Part shown: positions 36,437 through 46,500 of the stretch, in pieces
How positions within the stretch are numbered: the first letter of the stretch is position 1
Layout: every line of letters starts with the position of its first letter
DNA from: Candidatus Mycobacterium wuenschmannii
GTDB lineage: Bacteria > Actinomycetota > Actinomycetes > Mycobacteriales > Mycobacteriaceae
Direction: 5' to 3'
Assembly: GCF_030252325.1 (NCBI RefSeq)
Contig: NZ_CP126981.1
Location: 2,480,001 to 2,544,000 of the forward strand
Length of the DNA stretch: 64,000 bases
Position numbers and translations under genes: made by a program
The notes under the pieces: model-generated
What the model was told of the DNA's origin: nothing
The model's input: only the letters and a program-made list of their open reading frames with translations
The model's database searches: none

Positions 36437-37504
36437 CTACACCGCTCGGGCCTCCACGAGGCTGAACGGCGACGCGGTTCCGACCACCCGCGTCATCTCG
36501 AAGCCCGCCTGCTGCAGGATCCGGCCGTACTCCTCGGCGGTGCGCTCACGCGCGGCCGCCACGACCAGCATCTCGAGATCGGCCCACTTGCCGACGAATT
36601 CGCGGTCGTGCTCGGGGATGACGAACTCGACGAGCAGCACCACGTTTCCGACGCCGGCGGCGGTCCGCACGTTGCGCAGAATGCGCACCGCGTCCTCGTC
36701 GGTCCAGTCGTGGATCACGTTCTTGAGGACGTATGCGTCGCCGCCCGGTGGCACGGACTCGAAGAAGGAACCCTCCGCGATCTGCAGGCGATCGGTGCGC
36801 GTCGCACCGGCGACCACATCGGGCAGGTCGTACAGGATGCCCAGCGACTTCGGGCTTGCGGTCAGGATCGCCGACAGCAGCCGGCCGTGCCCGCCGCCGA
36901 CGTCGACGACCGTCGCGAACCGGCTGAAGTCGTATCCCGCGGTCACCGCCGCGATGGCGAGCTCGGAGCCGCTCGTCATCGCGTCGTTGAAGATCGCGGC
37001 GAGGCGCTCGTCGCTGTGCAGGTACTCGAAGGCGGGCATGCCGCGCAGCTCCGGGATCACGGCGCGGCCGGTGCGGACGGCGCCGGTGAGGTGGCTCCAA
37101 TGCTCGCGATGCTCAGGGCAACCGATGAAGCGGGCGAACCCGGCCACCGACACCTCGGCATCGCTGCGCAAGGTGTCGGCCAGCGGGGTGAGGTCAAAGC
37201 GGCCGTCGCGGCGCTGCCGGAAGATGCCGCGGCTGATCAGCGCGCGCAGCAGCCGGCTGACGGCGTCGGCATCGGCGCCGACCGCTGCGGCCAATTCGTC
37301 GGCGGTCAGCGGCCCGTTGGCCAGCGCGTCGGCGATACCGAGATCCGCGGCCGCGGTAATCGCCTGCGCGGCCCAGGCATTGGTGATCATTTCCATCATC
37401 GCGACCGGCGCGGGAACCAGGCGTCTGTAGAGCTGCCCGACCCGGTGACGAAGGGCATCGACAGCGCGGACGACGGGCAGCGGCGGAACTTTCGACGGCG
37501 ACAT
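36437..37504 (-). CDS. SAM-dependent O-methyltransferase (family 2)
   Basis: A 355-residue methyltransferase of the plant/fungal/actinobacterial O-methyltransferase 2 type. A winged-helix dimerisation domain spans about 38-130 (AADLGIADALANGPLTADELA), and the SAM motif is VVDVGGGHGRLL (near residue 197). The catalytic His lies in NVIHDWTDEDA (near 265). The substrate is likely a phenolic or polyketide-like small molecule. It follows the 7TM protein by 21 bp and may be in the uppS unit. Confidence 0.85.
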   Translation of the reverse strand: MSPSKVPPLPVVRAVDALRHRVGQLYRRLVPAPVAMMEMITNAWAAQAITAAADLGIADALANGPLTADELAAAVGADADAVSRLLRALISRGIFRQRRDGRFDLTPLADTLRSDAEVSVAGFARFIGCPEHREHWSHLTGAVRTGRAVIPELRGMPAFEYLHSDERLAAIFNDAMTSGSELAIAAVTAGYDFSRFATVVDVGGGHGRLLSAILTASPKSLGILYDLPDVVAGATRTDRLQIAEGSFFESVPPGGDAYVLKNVIHDWTDEDAVRILRNVRTAAGVGNVVLLVEFVIPEHDREFVGKWADLEMLVVAAARERTAEEYGRILQQAGFEMTRVVGTASPFSLVEARAV

Positions 37505-37525
37505 GCCGCCACGATGTCAGGTCCG

Positions 37526-38890
37526 CTACTCGATGGAAACGGCCACCCTGCCGCGCAGGTCGGCGGCGATCAACTTCGCGGCGGCGTTCTGCCAGTTGTG
37601 CAGTGAGCGCTGCGGCACGTCGGTGACGAACCACTGCCACGCCTGGCGTGCGGTCGGATCCAGGCCCGCGGCGGTGGCGTTCTGCGCATAGGCCCGCACC
37701 CCGACGACGTAAGGGAAATACAGCGAGTTGTAGTGCCGCCACTGCTCGCTGGTGCCGAAGTCGCCGCCGTCGCGCGGCTTGAGCGCGGCGATCCGGTCGG
37801 CCAGCAGTGCCTTGAGTTCGATGGCCCGCTCCAGCGGCTGGTCCGGGGCGCCGCGGGCGGCCAGCCGCTCGTCGATGCAGGGCAGCGCCGTCAACGGGTT
37901 GGCGACCAACTTGGACAGGTCGCCGTAGTGCCCGAGCGCGCGGCGGGTCAGCCGGGCGAAGCTGTCGTCGTCGACGTCGTCGAGCGGGTCGGCCAGCCGC
38001 AGCGGCAGCGCGGACTGCGTGCGGCGCAACGTCTCTCGATGCGCCCGCAGCAGAGGCGCCCGCGAGAACACCATCCGGTCGAGCAGGCCGGCCAGCGGGT
38101 CGGCCAGCACCTGCACCGACGCCGCGATGGCCAGGCTGGTGAACAGCAAGACGGTCAGCGCGATCTGCGCGGTGCTCTCGCTGCGGGTCAGCGCGATCGC
38201 GACCAGCATCTGACCGCCGATCAGCGTGACGACCACACCGGCGCCGGTGAACGAGCGCAACATGTCGGCCCGCAGCGCCTGGCCCTCGTCGAAGGCGTCC
38301 CACAGCGCGACCGCGACGCCGAGGCAGAACACGTCACAGCCCGTCGACGCCAGCGCCAGCCAGCTCGGTACCACGCCCAGCGGAATGATCAGGATCGCGT
38401 TGGCCAGCGCGAAGAACATCGTCGCGGTGATGATGAGCCCGACCACGGGGATCTTCTGTGCGCGCCGCACGAGCGCCGTCACCATCGCGTACAGGTTGGA
38501 CACCGAAATCACCACGCACATCAGCACGTGCCCGGCCCGCAAGGGGCCCTCGACCGTGCCGGCCAGCGACGCGGCGAGCAGCGTCAGCGCCGCGACCACG
38601 CCGACCACCAGCACCTCGACGGAGCGCCCCCGCCCGCTGTCGCCGGGCCGGGCGAGTTCGACGAGCACCGCGAACCAGGCGATGCCGGGCACCGCCACCA
38701 GATAGATCTCGACGTGGCCGAGCGCCGCGGAATGGGTCACGAGCCGGACCGCGTCCAGGGCGACCGCCGTCGCGAAACTGCACAGGCCCACCGCGGAGAA
38801 CACCAGGACCGGCTTGCGCGGATTGCGGGCCAGCAGATACAGCCCCAGCCACCAGCTCAGCGAGAACACCAACGCCGAGAGCGCAGCCAT
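37526..38890 (-). CDS. Seven-helix membrane protein with soluble C-terminal domain
   Basis: A 454-residue protein. Residues 1-270 hold about eight hydrophobic helices in a layout like the 7TM input modules of some histidine kinases and regulators; the C-terminal 180 residues are soluble and helical, with no kinase, cyclase or diguanylate motif that I can see. It starts 9 bp after uppS and ends 21 bp before the methyltransferase. Unrecognised function, perhaps a sensor with an uncharacterised output domain. Confidence 0.7.
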   Translation of the reverse strand: MAALSALVFSLSWWLGLYLLARNPRKPVLVFSAVGLCSFATAVALDAVRLVTHSAALGHVEIYLVAVPGIAWFAVLVELARPGDSGRGRSVEVLVVGVVAALTLLAASLAGTVEGPLRAGHVLMCVVISVSNLYAMVTALVRRAQKIPVVGLIITATMFFALANAILIIPLGVVPSWLALASTGCDVFCLGVAVALWDAFDEGQALRADMLRSFTGAGVVVTLIGGQMLVAIALTRSESTAQIALTVLLFTSLAIAASVQVLADPLAGLLDRMVFSRAPLLRAHRETLRRTQSALPLRLADPLDDVDDDSFARLTRRALGHYGDLSKLVANPLTALPCIDERLAARGAPDQPLERAIELKALLADRIAALKPRDGGDFGTSEQWRHYNSLYFPYVVGVRAYAQNATAAGLDPTARQAWQWFVTDVPQRSLHNWQNAAAKLIAADLRGRVAVSIE

Positions 38891-38899
38891 ATCTCAGTC

Positions 38900-39688
38900 T
38901 TACACGCCGTACCGGCGATGCCGCTGGCTGTAGTCGCGCAGCGCACGCAGGAAGTCGACCCGGCGGAACGCCGGCCAGTGCGCCTCGGTGAACCACATCT
39001 CCGAATAGGCGCTCTGCCACAGCAGGAATCCGGACAGCCGCTGCTCCCCCGACGTCCGGATCACCAGGTCGGGATCGGGCTGGCCGGAGGTGTACAGATT
39101 CTCCGAGATGGCGTCGACGGTGACCGCTTCGAGAAGTTCGTCGCCGCTGGCACCGTCGGCGATCGCCTTGCCGAGCAGCCCGCGCACGGCGTCGGCGATC
39201 TCCTGGCGGCCGCCGTAGCCGACCGCGACGTTGACGTGGAAGTTGCCCTTGCCGGCGGTGCCGTTGACGGCGTCCCGGAGCCGGCGCGCGGGCTCCTCGC
39301 CGATCAGCTCGAGGTCGCCGACCGTGCGCACGCTCCAGCCGTTGGCGGGGGCGCAGATCTCCTCGACGACGTCGGTGATGATCTCGATCAGCGCGGCCAA
39401 CTCGGCCGGGTCACGGCGCAGGTTTTCGGTGGAAAGCAAGTAGACCGTGGCCATTTCGATGCCGGCCTCCTGGCACCAGCGCAGCATCTCGGCGATCTTG
39501 GCCGCACCCATCCGATAGCCGTAGCTGACGTCGTCGTAACCCGCGTCACGGGCCCAGCGGCGGTTACCGTCACATAAAACTGCTATGTGCCGAGGTAGCT
39601 CGGATTTGGAGGCGGCAAGCCCTTGCCGAAGCCGCAGCTCGTACAGGCGATATAGCGGTTCCTTGACGCGCGGCGGAATGATCTCCAC
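38900..39688 (-). CDS. uppS: Short-chain Z-isoprenyl diphosphate synthase (Rv1086-type)
   Basis: A 262-residue cis-prenyltransferase that would make Z,E-farnesyl diphosphate, a precursor for decaprenyl phosphate used in cell-wall synthesis. Catalytic Asp is in LCDGNRRWAR; also GYGGR, RTSGEQRLSGFLLWQ and SEMWFTEAHWP. The Leu in TVYLLSTEN, where long-chain enzymes have Ala, is the residue linked to short product length. GTG 39688 gives exactly the M. tuberculosis length. It leads two downstream genes on the minus strand. Confidence 0.93.
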   Translation of the reverse strand: MEIIPPRVKEPLYRLYELRLRQGLAASKSELPRHIAVLCDGNRRWARDAGYDDVSYGYRMGAAKIAEMLRWCQEAGIEMATVYLLSTENLRRDPAELAALIEIITDVVEEICAPANGWSVRTVGDLELIGEEPARRLRDAVNGTAGKGNFHVNVAVGYGGRQEIADAVRGLLGKAIADGASGDELLEAVTVDAISENLYTSGQPDPDLVIRTSGEQRLSGFLLWQSAYSEMWFTEAHWPAFRRVDFLRALRDYSQRHRRYGV

Positions 39689-39742
39689 AGCGAACCAGAT
39701 TACTGTGGGCCCCACGAGGCGGGCGGGGGTTAAGGAGTGTCG

Positions 39743-40510
39743 TTGAGTCGCGAAACCGAGGTGGCCACCAAGCCCGGCGAGGCCGGTGCGTCCCACACCG
39801 TTGGAGACGTCGCCGAGCACATCGCCGAGGGCGTCAAGGACACCGCGCAGGCGCTGGTCAAACCGCGGGCCCGGGGCTGGATCCACTTGGTGTCAGCGGT
39901 GATTGCCGTCTTCGCCGGCGCCTCACTGATCTCCGTCTCGTGGCCGATGGAGGGCCTCGAGGCCGGAATGGCGACGTTCATCTACACCTTCGCGGTGGTG
40001 GGCATGTTCACCACCAGCGCGGTGTATCACCGGGTCAACTGGAAGTCGGTGAAGGCCCGCACCTGGATGAAGCGGCTCGACCACTCGATGATCTTCGTGC
40101 TGATAGCCGGCACCTACACCCCGTTCGCGATGCTGGCCATGCCGCACGACTCGGGCGAACTGGTGCTGTGGATGGTCTGGGGCGGCGCGCTGGCCGGGGT
40201 GCTGCTCAAGCTGTGCTGGCCGACCGCGCCGCGGTGGGTCGGGGTGCCGCTGTATCTGATCCTGGGCTGGGTGTCGGCGTTCTACATCGCGATGATCCTG
40301 CACAACGCCGGCGTGGCGGCGATGGTGCTACTCGCCGTCGGCGGCGCGCTGTACAGCATCGGCGGCATCATGTACGCCCTGCACTGGCCCAACCCGTGGC
40401 CCCACACTTTCGGCTATCACGAGTTCTTCCACGCCTGCACCGCGGTGGCCGCGATCTGTCATTACATCGCGATCTGGTTCGCGGTGTTCTACGTGGACCT
40501 GCCGCTATAA
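39743..40510 (+). CDS. Hemolysin III / PAQR-type membrane protein
   Basis: A 255-residue protein with seven hydrophobic helices and the PAQR/hemolysin III ligands: Ser/His in TSAVYHRV, Asp/His in [10 protein letters not shown] and His residues in HEFFHACT. Members of this family act as zinc-dependent hydrolases such as ceramidases; bacterial roles are unsettled. TTG 39743 has AGGAG at 5 bases; the GTG at 39737 would overlap that site. It ends 6 bases inside the convergent SnoaL gene. Confidence 0.85.
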   Translation: MSRETEVATKPGEAGASHTVGDVAEHIAEGVKDTAQALVKPRARGWIHLVSAVIAVFAGASLISVSWPMEGLEAGMATFIYTFAVVGMFTTSAVYHRVNWKSVKARTWMKRLDHSMIFVLIAGTYTPFAMLAMPHDSGELVLWMVWGGALAGVLLKLCWPTAPRWVGVPLYLILGWVSAFYIAMILHNAGVAAMVLLAVGGALYSIGGIMYALHWPNPWPHTFGYHEFFHACTAVAAICHYIAIWFAVFYVDLPL

Positions 40511-40876
40511 CTGGGTGACGCTGTCCGGCGACCAATAGGCCTTCATCGCGGCGATCTTGCCCTCGCGGTCGAACACCATCACGTCGATCGGCTCGATGAG
40601 CATCTTGCTGTCGCCCGCGGTGACGGTCAGCTTGAAGTGGAAAGCGGCCTCGTGGCCGGCAACCCGCAGCGTCACCAGTTCGCAGTGCCGCTGAACGGCC
40701 TCCATCGCCGAGTAGAAGCCGTGGATCGCCTGGCGGCCGATGTGCACCTCGCCGCCGACCGGGTCCTCGACGGTGGCATCGTCGGCGTACAACTCGACGA
40801 GATCGTCCGCGGTTCCGTCGTTGACCAGGCTGATGTAGCGGTTGACCACCGCGGTGATCTGTTCGGCACTCGGCAT
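40505..40876 (-). CDS. Steroid delta-isomerase/SnoaL-like protein
   Basis: A 123-residue NTF2-fold protein resembling ketosteroid isomerases: Tyr at position 14 (VNRYISLV), Asp in [15 protein letters not shown] (positions about 35-40) and Asp in [11 protein letters not shown] (about 97-101) match the catalytic Tyr, base and acid. It could shift 5-ene-3-keto steroids to 4-ene-3-keto form. It is not beside the 3-beta-HSD cluster, so a sterol role is suggestive only. Confidence 0.78.
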   Translation of the reverse strand: MPSAEQITAVVNRYISLVNDGTADDLVELYADDATVEDPVGGEVHIGRQAIHGFYSAMEAVQRHCELVTLRVAGHEAAFHFKLTVTAGDSKMLIEPIDVMVFDREGKIAAMKAYWSPDSVTQL

Positions 40877-40945
40877 GGGTCGAGACGTTACCGCGCAGGG
40901 TCTGATGGCCCGCCTCCTCCGCGGGCCGTGTCGCGGCCCGCATTG

Positions 40946-42928
40946 TCAGCGGGCGAGCGACCGAGCGAGCTCCTCGACGCGCGTGACCGGTAGATCGCAG
41001 ACCTGACCGCGGCACACGTAGGCGGCGTCGGCGTCGCCGACTCGGTCGCGGCCGACCAGCAGCGTCGAGGAGTCGACCGCCCCACCGACGACGATCGCGC
41101 CTCCCGGTGCCAGCCTGCGCGCGTCGACCAGCAGCTGGGAGTCCGGGCCGGCGCACGCCACCGCGATCTGCAACGGTCCGCGCGCGGCCGCCTCGGCGAC
41201 GGCCAACCAGTGCCCGGCCGACCGCGGCGCGCGGGCCAGCAGCGGTGAATGCGCTTGCAGCGTCACGATTGCCGCCTGCCGGTAGCGCTCCTCGCCGGCG
41301 AGGTGTGCGGCGGTCAGCAGCGCTTCGGCGATCGCCGACGCGCCCGACGGCGTCGCCGCGTCATAGGGGTCGGCGGGGCGCAGCAGCAGTTGCTCGCCGT
41401 CGTCGGCACTGTCGAACCAACGACCCGGGTTGTCGCGATCGGCGAAGTGCGCCAACGCAATATCGAGCAGTGCGGTGGCCGCGGCCAGCCAGGCGTGGTT
41501 CATGGTCAGCTGATACAGCGCGAGCAGGCCGGTGGCCAGCATCGCGTGGTCCTCCAGGATCGCCGCGCTGTCGCCGACCCGGCCGCTCAGGCTGGCCCGC
41601 CGCAGCCGACCATCCACCAGATGCAGGCGCAGCAGTCCGCGGGCGCAATCTGCTGCCGCAGAGGCCAATTCGGTCGACCCGAGCGCCACCGCGGCCTCGG
41701 CGAGCGCGGTGATCGCCAACCCGTTCCAGGCGGTGACGACCTTGTCGTCGCGGGCGGGTTGCGGCCGCGTCCGGCGCGCCGCCAGGAGCGCCGTGCGAAC
41801 GCGCTCGAAGCGGGCCGGGTCGTCGGGGTCCGCGGGCCGCTGCAGCACCGACGCACCGTCTTCGAAGGTGCCGTCAGCGGTCACCCCGAAAGCCGTTGCG
41901 GCCCAACGCCCATCGTCGTCACCGAGCGCCTCGACCAGCTGCGCGGGCGTCCACACGTAGGTCGAGCCCTCGCGACCGTCGGCGTCGGCATCCAGCGATG
42001 AGGCGAACATCGCGCCGTCGCGCAGATCGGTGAGCAGAAACCGCGCGGTCTCGGCGGTGAGCCTGCGGGCCAGCGGCACGCCGCTGCGCCGGGCCCAGTG
42101 CGCGTAGGCCCGCAACAGCAGGGCGTTGTCGTACAGCATCTTCTCGAAATGCGGTACCACCCAAGCGTTGTCGACGCTGTAGCGGGCGAAGCCACCGGCC
42201 AGTTGGTCGTAGATGCCGCCGCGCGCCATCGCATTGCCGGTCCGCTCGACCGCGGCGAGCGCCTCCGGTGAGCCGGTGCGTTCCCAGTGCCGTAAAAGGC
42301 CCTCCAGCAGCGCCGACGGCGGGAACTTCGGGGCGCCGCCGAACCCGCCGTGCGCGGAGTCCTCGTCATGCAGCACCGCGCCGACGGCGTGGTCGCACAG
42401 CGCTGCGTCGACCGGCGGACCACCACCGAACTGGCCCGACCGTGCCCGCAGCTCGCCCGCAATGTCGTCCGACGTCCGCTCGACCTCGTCGCGGCGCTCC
42501 CGCCAGGTCTCCGAGACCGCCGAAAGTAACTGCAGGAAGGCATCTTTCGGATAATAGGTGCCGCAGAAGAACGGTCGCCCGTCCGGCGTCAGGAAGCACG
42601 TCATCGGCCAGCCGCCCTGCCCGGTCAGCGCGATGGTGGCGTTCATGTAGACGGCATCGATGTCGGGCCGCTCCTCGCGATCGACCTTGACGCAGACGAA
42701 GTCGGCATTCGTCGCCGCGGCCACCTCGTCGTCGGCGAACGACTCGTGAGCCATCACGTGACACCAGTGGCAGGCGGCATAGCCGATCGACAGCAGGATC
42801 GGGACGTCGCGCTCGGCGGCCTCGGCCAGCGCCGCGGGCGACCACTGTTGCCAGTGCACCGGGTTGTCGGCGTGCTGGCGGAGGTAGGGACTGGCGGCCC
42901 CGGCGAGCTGATTACCTGTCGGGTTCAT
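40946..42928 (-). CDS. Thioredoxin-domain protein of the YyaL/DUF255 family
   Basis: A 660-residue protein: an N-terminal thioredoxin-fold domain with Cys53-His-Trp-Cys56 (AACHWCHVM) and a C-terminal six-hairpin glycosidase-like alpha/alpha barrel. The PHFEKMLYDNALLL and ATPSGASAIAEALL segments are typical of the family. It is probably a cytosolic redox-linked enzyme of unknown substrate. Its ATG lies 17 bases inside the upstream small gene, so it is coupled to mca. Confidence 0.88.
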   Translation of the reverse strand: MNPTGNQLAGAASPYLRQHADNPVHWQQWSPAALAEAAERDVPILLSIGYAACHWCHVMAHESFADDEVAAATNADFVCVKVDREERPDIDAVYMNATIALTGQGGWPMTCFLTPDGRPFFCGTYYPKDAFLQLLSAVSETWRERRDEVERTSDDIAGELRARSGQFGGGPPVDAALCDHAVGAVLHDEDSAHGGFGGAPKFPPSALLEGLLRHWERTGSPEALAAVERTGNAMARGGIYDQLAGGFARYSVDNAWVVPHFEKMLYDNALLLRAYAHWARRSGVPLARRLTAETARFLLTDLRDGAMFASSLDADADGREGSTYVWTPAQLVEALGDDDGRWAATAFGVTADGTFEDGASVLQRPADPDDPARFERVRTALLAARRTRPQPARDDKVVTAWNGLAITALAEAAVALGSTELASAAADCARGLLRLHLVDGRLRRASLSGRVGDSAAILEDHAMLATGLLALYQLTMNHAWLAAATALLDIALAHFADRDNPGRWFDSADDGEQLLLRPADPYDAATPSGASAIAEALLTAAHLAGEERYRQAAIVTLQAHSPLLARAPRSAGHWLAVAEAAARGPLQIAVACAGPDSQLLVDARRLAPGGAIVVGGAVDSSTLLVGRDRVGDADAAYVCRGQVCDLPVTRVEELARSLAR

Positions 42929-43169
42929 GCGGCGGCTGGTCGATCGTGCCGTCGTCGGCGGCCTGATCCGGCTCGGGATGCTGCGGGTCGAACGACTCCG
43001 GCAGCTTCTTCAGGTGCCGGTTCATCGATCGGACCAGGAACACCACGGCGATCAGCAGCAGCACCACGACGAGCAGGCCGAATGGGCTGGCCTTGCCGAA
43101 GTCCGGTCCGCTGTTGTGCGGTCCCTCCTCGGCCAGCAGCGTCATCGCGGCCAGGTGTAGATGCGTCAC
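42912..43169 (-). CDS. Small membrane protein of the mca operon (Rv1083-like)
   Basis: An 85-residue protein with one transmembrane helix (about residues 29-46, [19 protein letters not shown]) and a charged Asp/Pro-rich tail. GTG 43169 overlaps the mca stop (GTGA), and its stop lies 17 bases into the YyaL gene. The conserved three-gene order suggests a role linked to mycothiol metabolism or its membrane location; no function is known. Confidence 0.75.
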   Translation of the reverse strand: MTHLHLAAMTLLAEEGPHNSGPDFGKASPFGLLVVVLLLIAVVFLVRSMNRHLKKLPESFDPQHPEPDQAADDGTIDQPPHEPDR

Positions 43170-44038
43170 AGCTCGTCCTCGATTCCGGCGAACAGATCGG
43201 TCTCGGGCAGCCGCACCGGAACCCGCGAGCGGGCCAGCTCGAACTCTTCGGTCGGCCACAGCTCGGCCTGCCACGAGATCGGCGCCGCGAAGAAGTCGCC
43301 CTTGGGGTCGATCTGGGTGGCATGCGCGCGCAGGGCGTCGTCGCGCTGACCGAAGTAGGCCGAGCACTCGACGCGCGTCGTCACCCGTTCGGCGTGCACA
43401 TCGTGCGCGGGATCCCAGTGCTTGAGCCACTTTTCGAACGGACCGGTCTGCCCGCGCTTGGCGAACTCGTCCTGCAGCTTCTGCATCCGCTGCCGAAGGA
43501 AGCCGTGGTTGTAGTAGAGCTTGGACACCGACCACACCGGCCCGGCGTCCGGGAACCGCCGGTAGTCGCCGGCGGCCTCATACGCCGCCACCGAAACCTG
43601 GTGGCAGCGGATGTGATCGGGGTGCGGGTAGCCGCCGTTCTCGTCGTAGGTGGTCATCACGTGCGGCCGGAATTCGCGAATCGCCCGGACCAGCGCCTCG
43701 GTGGACACCTCCAGCGGCACCAGCGCGAAGCAGTCCTCCGGCAGCGGCGGCAGCGGATCCCCCTGCGGCAGGCCGGAGTCGACGAAGCCGAGCCAGGTGT
43801 GCTCGACGCCGAGGATCTCGGCGGCCTTGGCCATCTCGTCGCGGCGGACGTCGGCGATGCGACCGTGCACCTCCGGCAGGTCCATCGCCGGGTTGAGGAT
43901 GTCGCCGCGTTCGCCGCCGGTCAGGGTCACCACCGCAACGCGATGTCCCTCGTCCGCGTAGCGGGCAAGGGTGGCAGCGCCCTTACTGGACTCGTCGTCC
44001 GGGTGGGCGTGCACCGCCATCAACCGCAGTTCGCTCAC
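43166..44038 (-). CDS. mca: Mycothiol S-conjugate amidase
   Basis: Zinc amidase that splits mycothiol conjugates of toxins into a mercapturic acid and glucosaminyl-inositol, a detoxification step specific to actinobacteria. The 290-residue product has the LmbE/PIG-L zinc motif HAHPDDE (His12, Asp15), the third ligand in [11 protein letters not shown] (near residue 142) and the family segment [10 protein letters not shown]. Length is normal. It is the first gene of a coupled three-gene operon. Confidence 0.96.
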   Translation of the reverse strand: MSELRLMAVHAHPDDESSKGAATLARYADEGHRVAVVTLTGGERGDILNPAMDLPEVHGRIADVRRDEMAKAAEILGVEHTWLGFVDSGLPQGDPLPPLPEDCFALVPLEVSTEALVRAIREFRPHVMTTYDENGGYPHPDHIRCHQVSVAAYEAAGDYRRFPDAGPVWSVSKLYYNHGFLRQRMQKLQDEFAKRGQTGPFEKWLKHWDPAHDVHAERVTTRVECSAYFGQRDDALRAHATQIDPKGDFFAAPISWQAELWPTEEFELARSRVPVRLPETDLFAGIEDEL

Positions 44039-44124
44039 GTGCTCCCTGACTGTGTGCTGTCTTATAGCGCCTATAGTTCCATCCCGGACGCCGGGTGATC
44101 ACCCGGCACCGACAGCCACACATC

Positions 44125-44556
44125 ATGACCGAAGGTTCCTCAGCGCCACCGCAGACCCGTTACGGGCAACGCCGCGCGCCGCTGCCGTCGCGGCGGCGCG
44201 CCGCGATCCTGGCGGCCGTGGTCGGCGTGGTCGGCGTCATCCTCGCCGGCATCGGCTATCAGCGGCTGGGCCGCAGCGATGTCGAGGGGACGCTGGCCGG
44301 CTATCAACTGATCGACAGCCAGACGGTCTCGGTAACGATCAGCGTGACGCGAAAAGACCCGTCGCGCCCGGTCGACTGCATCGTGCGGGTGCGGGCCAAG
44401 GATGGCAGCGAAACCGGCCGCCGCGAGGTGCTGGTCGGGCCGTCGCCGCAGGCAACGGTGCAGGTGACCACGGTGCTCAAATCCAGCAAGCCGCCCGTCG
44501 TCGGCGACATCTACGGCTGCGGCACCGATGTGCCCGGCTACCTGCGCGCACCCTGA
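44125..44556 (+). CDS. DUF4307 membrane protein
   Basis: A 143-residue protein with a basic cytoplasmic N-terminus, one transmembrane helix (about 24-46, RAAILAAVVGVVGVILAGIGY) and an extracytoplasmic DUF4307 domain with a pair of Cys residues (VDCIVRV and YGCGTD) that may form a disulfide. ATG 44125 is used; ATG 44095 would add ten residues. Conserved between mca and greA in mycobacteria; function unknown. Confidence 0.8.
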   Translation: MTEGSSAPPQTRYGQRRAPLPSRRRAAILAAVVGVVGVILAGIGYQRLGRSDVEGTLAGYQLIDSQTVSVTISVTRKDPSRPVDCIVRVRAKDGSETGRREVLVGPSPQATVQVTTVLKSSKPPVVGDIYGCGTDVPGYLRAP

Positions 44557-44634
44557 CCGGGCGCCCCGGCGACAAACGCCGAACTGCGGAAATGCCCTCG
44601 GACCCCGTCGCGGCGGTGGTAGGCTGCTCGAATG

Positions 44635-44656
44635 CACGGTTCCGGCTGGGACCGTG
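44635..44656. other. GC-rich hairpin in the DUF4307-greA gap
   Basis: CACGGTTCC-GGCT-GGGACCGTG folds into a nine-base-pair stem (one G-U pair) with a four-base loop. It is 78 bases past the DUF4307 stop and 150 bases before greA. No T-run follows. It may be a weak terminator or part of the greA leader; the rest of the 250-bp gap shows no gene. Confidence 0.35.
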
Positions 44657-44806
44657 TATTGCTGCATTAGCGGCCAGATGTGCCGCACAGGGGGTTCACC
44701 CGACTACTGAGGTCGGCAGTACCCGAGGTGGGACCGCCCGGCAGCACGACAGACAGCCTGACGAGGCGGTATACCGCCCAACCGACACCACAAGGAGCAC
44801 GACGAG

Positions 44807-45301
44807 ATGACGGACACCCAGGTGACCTGGTTGACCCAGGAGTCACACGATCGACTGAAGGCCGAGCTCGATCAGTTGATCGCGAATCGTCCGGTCATCG
44901 CCGCGGAAATCAACGACCGCCGCGAAGAGGGCGACCTGCGTGAGAACGGTGGCTACCACGCCGCCCGCGAGGAGCAGGGCCAGCAAGAGGCCCGCATCCG
45001 CCAGCTGCAGGACCTGCTGAACAACGCGAAGGTCGGCGAGGCGCCCAAGCAGTCCGGCGTCGCGCTGCCCGGCTCGGTGGTCAAGGTCTACTACGACGGC
45101 GACAAGTCCGACACCGAGACGTTCCTGATCGGCACCCGCGAGCAGGCCGTGCACGACGGCAAGCTCGAGGTGTACTCGCCCGCGTCACCGCTGGGCGGCG
45201 CGCTGATCGACGCCAAAGAGGGCGAGACCCGCAGCTACACCGTGCCCAACGGCAACACCGTCAAGGTGACGCTGGTCAGCGCGGAGCCGTACCACTCCTG
45301 A
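44807..45301 (+). CDS. greA: Transcription elongation factor GreA
   Basis: A 164-residue factor that inserts a coiled coil into the RNA polymerase secondary channel and rescues backtracked complexes. N-terminal coiled coil (about residues 8-80) with [21 protein letters not shown] at the tip (Asp-Leu-Arg-Glu acidic pair), then the FKBP-like domain ending in ITLV-type strand [28 protein letters not shown] precedes the ATG. Confidence 0.96.
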   Translation: MTDTQVTWLTQESHDRLKAELDQLIANRPVIAAEINDRREEGDLRENGGYHAAREEQGQQEARIRQLQDLLNNAKVGEAPKQSGVALPGSVVKVYYDGDKSDTETFLIGTREQAVHDGKLEVYSPASPLGGALIDAKEGETRSYTVPNGNTVKVTLVSAEPYHS

Positions 45302-45320
45302 CGGCCCGTCCCGCCGCCAA

Positions 45321-46481
45321 TCAACCCAGCGCCTGCTCCAGGTCGGCCAGCAGGTCGGCAACGTCCTCGATGCCGACCGACAGTCGCACCAGGTCGTCGG
45401 GAACTTCCAACTGCGAGCCCGCCGTCGAGGCATGCGTCATTGCGCCGGGGTGCTCGATCAGCGACTCCACCCCGCCGAGCGACTCGGCGAGGATGAACAC
45501 CTCGGTGCCCGCGCACAGCGCCTGCGCCGCGGCCCGGCCGCCGCGCATCCGCACCGACACCATGCCGCCGAAGCCGTGCATCTGTCGCGCGGCCACCTGG
45601 TGACCTGGATGGCCCGGTAGGCCGGGGTACAGCACGGTGTCCACCGCCGGGTGCTCGGCGAGGAATTGCGCTACGGCGGCAGCGTTTTCGCTGTGTCGCT
45701 GCATCCGCAGCACCAGCGTCTTGAGGCCGCGCATGGTCAGGTAGGCGTCGAACGGCCCCGGCACCGCGCCGGCGCCGTTCTGCAGGAAGGCGAAGGCCGC
45801 GTCCAACTCCTCGTCGCTGGTCACCAGCGCGCCGCCCACCACGTCGGAGTGCCCGCCGATGTACTTCGTCGTCGAGTGCAGCACGATGTCGGCACCCAGG
45901 GTCAGCGGCTGTTGCAGGGCGGGCGAGGCAAACGTGTTGTCCACCAACACCTTTGCGCCAAACTCCCGTCCGATTTCGGCGATCCCGGCGATGTCGGCGA
46001 TCGACAGCAGCGGGTTGGTGGGCGTCTCCACCCAGATCAACCGGGTCTGTGGGGTGACCGCCGCCCGAACGGCGTCGAGGTCGGACAACGCGACCGGCGT
46101 GTGGACGACGCCCCAGTGCGTGAAGACCTTGTCGATTAACCGGAAGGTGCCGCCGTAGGCGTCGTCGGGGATCACCACGTGATCGCCGGGTCGCAGTACC
46201 GCGCGCAGCACGCAGTCACTGGCCGCCATCCCGGAACTGAACGCCCGGCCGAAACGGCCGTCCTCCACCGCGGCCAGCGCCGTCTCCAGTGCGGCCCGCG
46301 TCGGGTTACCGGTGCGGGCGTACTCGAACCCACCGCGCAGACCGCCGACGCCGTCCTGGGCGAAGGTGCTGCTGGCGTAGATCGGGGCGTTCACCGCGCC
46401 GGTCGCCGGATCGGGCCGGTAGCCGGCGTGGATGGCCTTGGTCGCCAGCCCTGCCTTGGCGAAATGCTCGTGCGCGCTCAT
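45321..46481 (-). CDS. metB: Cystathionine gamma-synthase
   Basis: PLP enzyme joining O-succinyl- or O-acetylhomoserine and cysteine to cystathionine in methionine synthesis; related family members run the reverse gamma-lyase reaction. 386 residues, with Schiff-base Lys in HSTTKYIGGHSD, YARTGNPTR, and the Ser/Gly-rich ESLGGVESL end. It lies beside cbs and pra, so both directions of transsulfuration are encoded here. Confidence 0.94.
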   Translation of the reverse strand: MSAHEHFAKAGLATKAIHAGYRPDPATGAVNAPIYASSTFAQDGVGGLRGGFEYARTGNPTRAALETALAAVEDGRFGRAFSSGMAASDCVLRAVLRPGDHVVIPDDAYGGTFRLIDKVFTHWGVVHTPVALSDLDAVRAAVTPQTRLIWVETPTNPLLSIADIAGIAEIGREFGAKVLVDNTFASPALQQPLTLGADIVLHSTTKYIGGHSDVVGGALVTSDEELDAAFAFLQNGAGAVPGPFDAYLTMRGLKTLVLRMQRHSENAAAVAQFLAEHPAVDTVLYPGLPGHPGHQVAARQMHGFGGMVSVRMRGGRAAAQALCAGTEVFILAESLGGVESLIEHPGAMTHASTAGSQLEVPDDLVRLSVGIEDVADLLADLEQALG

Positions 46482-46500
46482 CGTCGACCAGCCTAGTGAG

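Noticed and set aside
44635..44656. Hairpin as an intrinsic terminator for the DUF4307 gene
   Set aside because: No T-run follows and it lies 78 bases past the stop, so it is listed only as a hairpin of unknown role.
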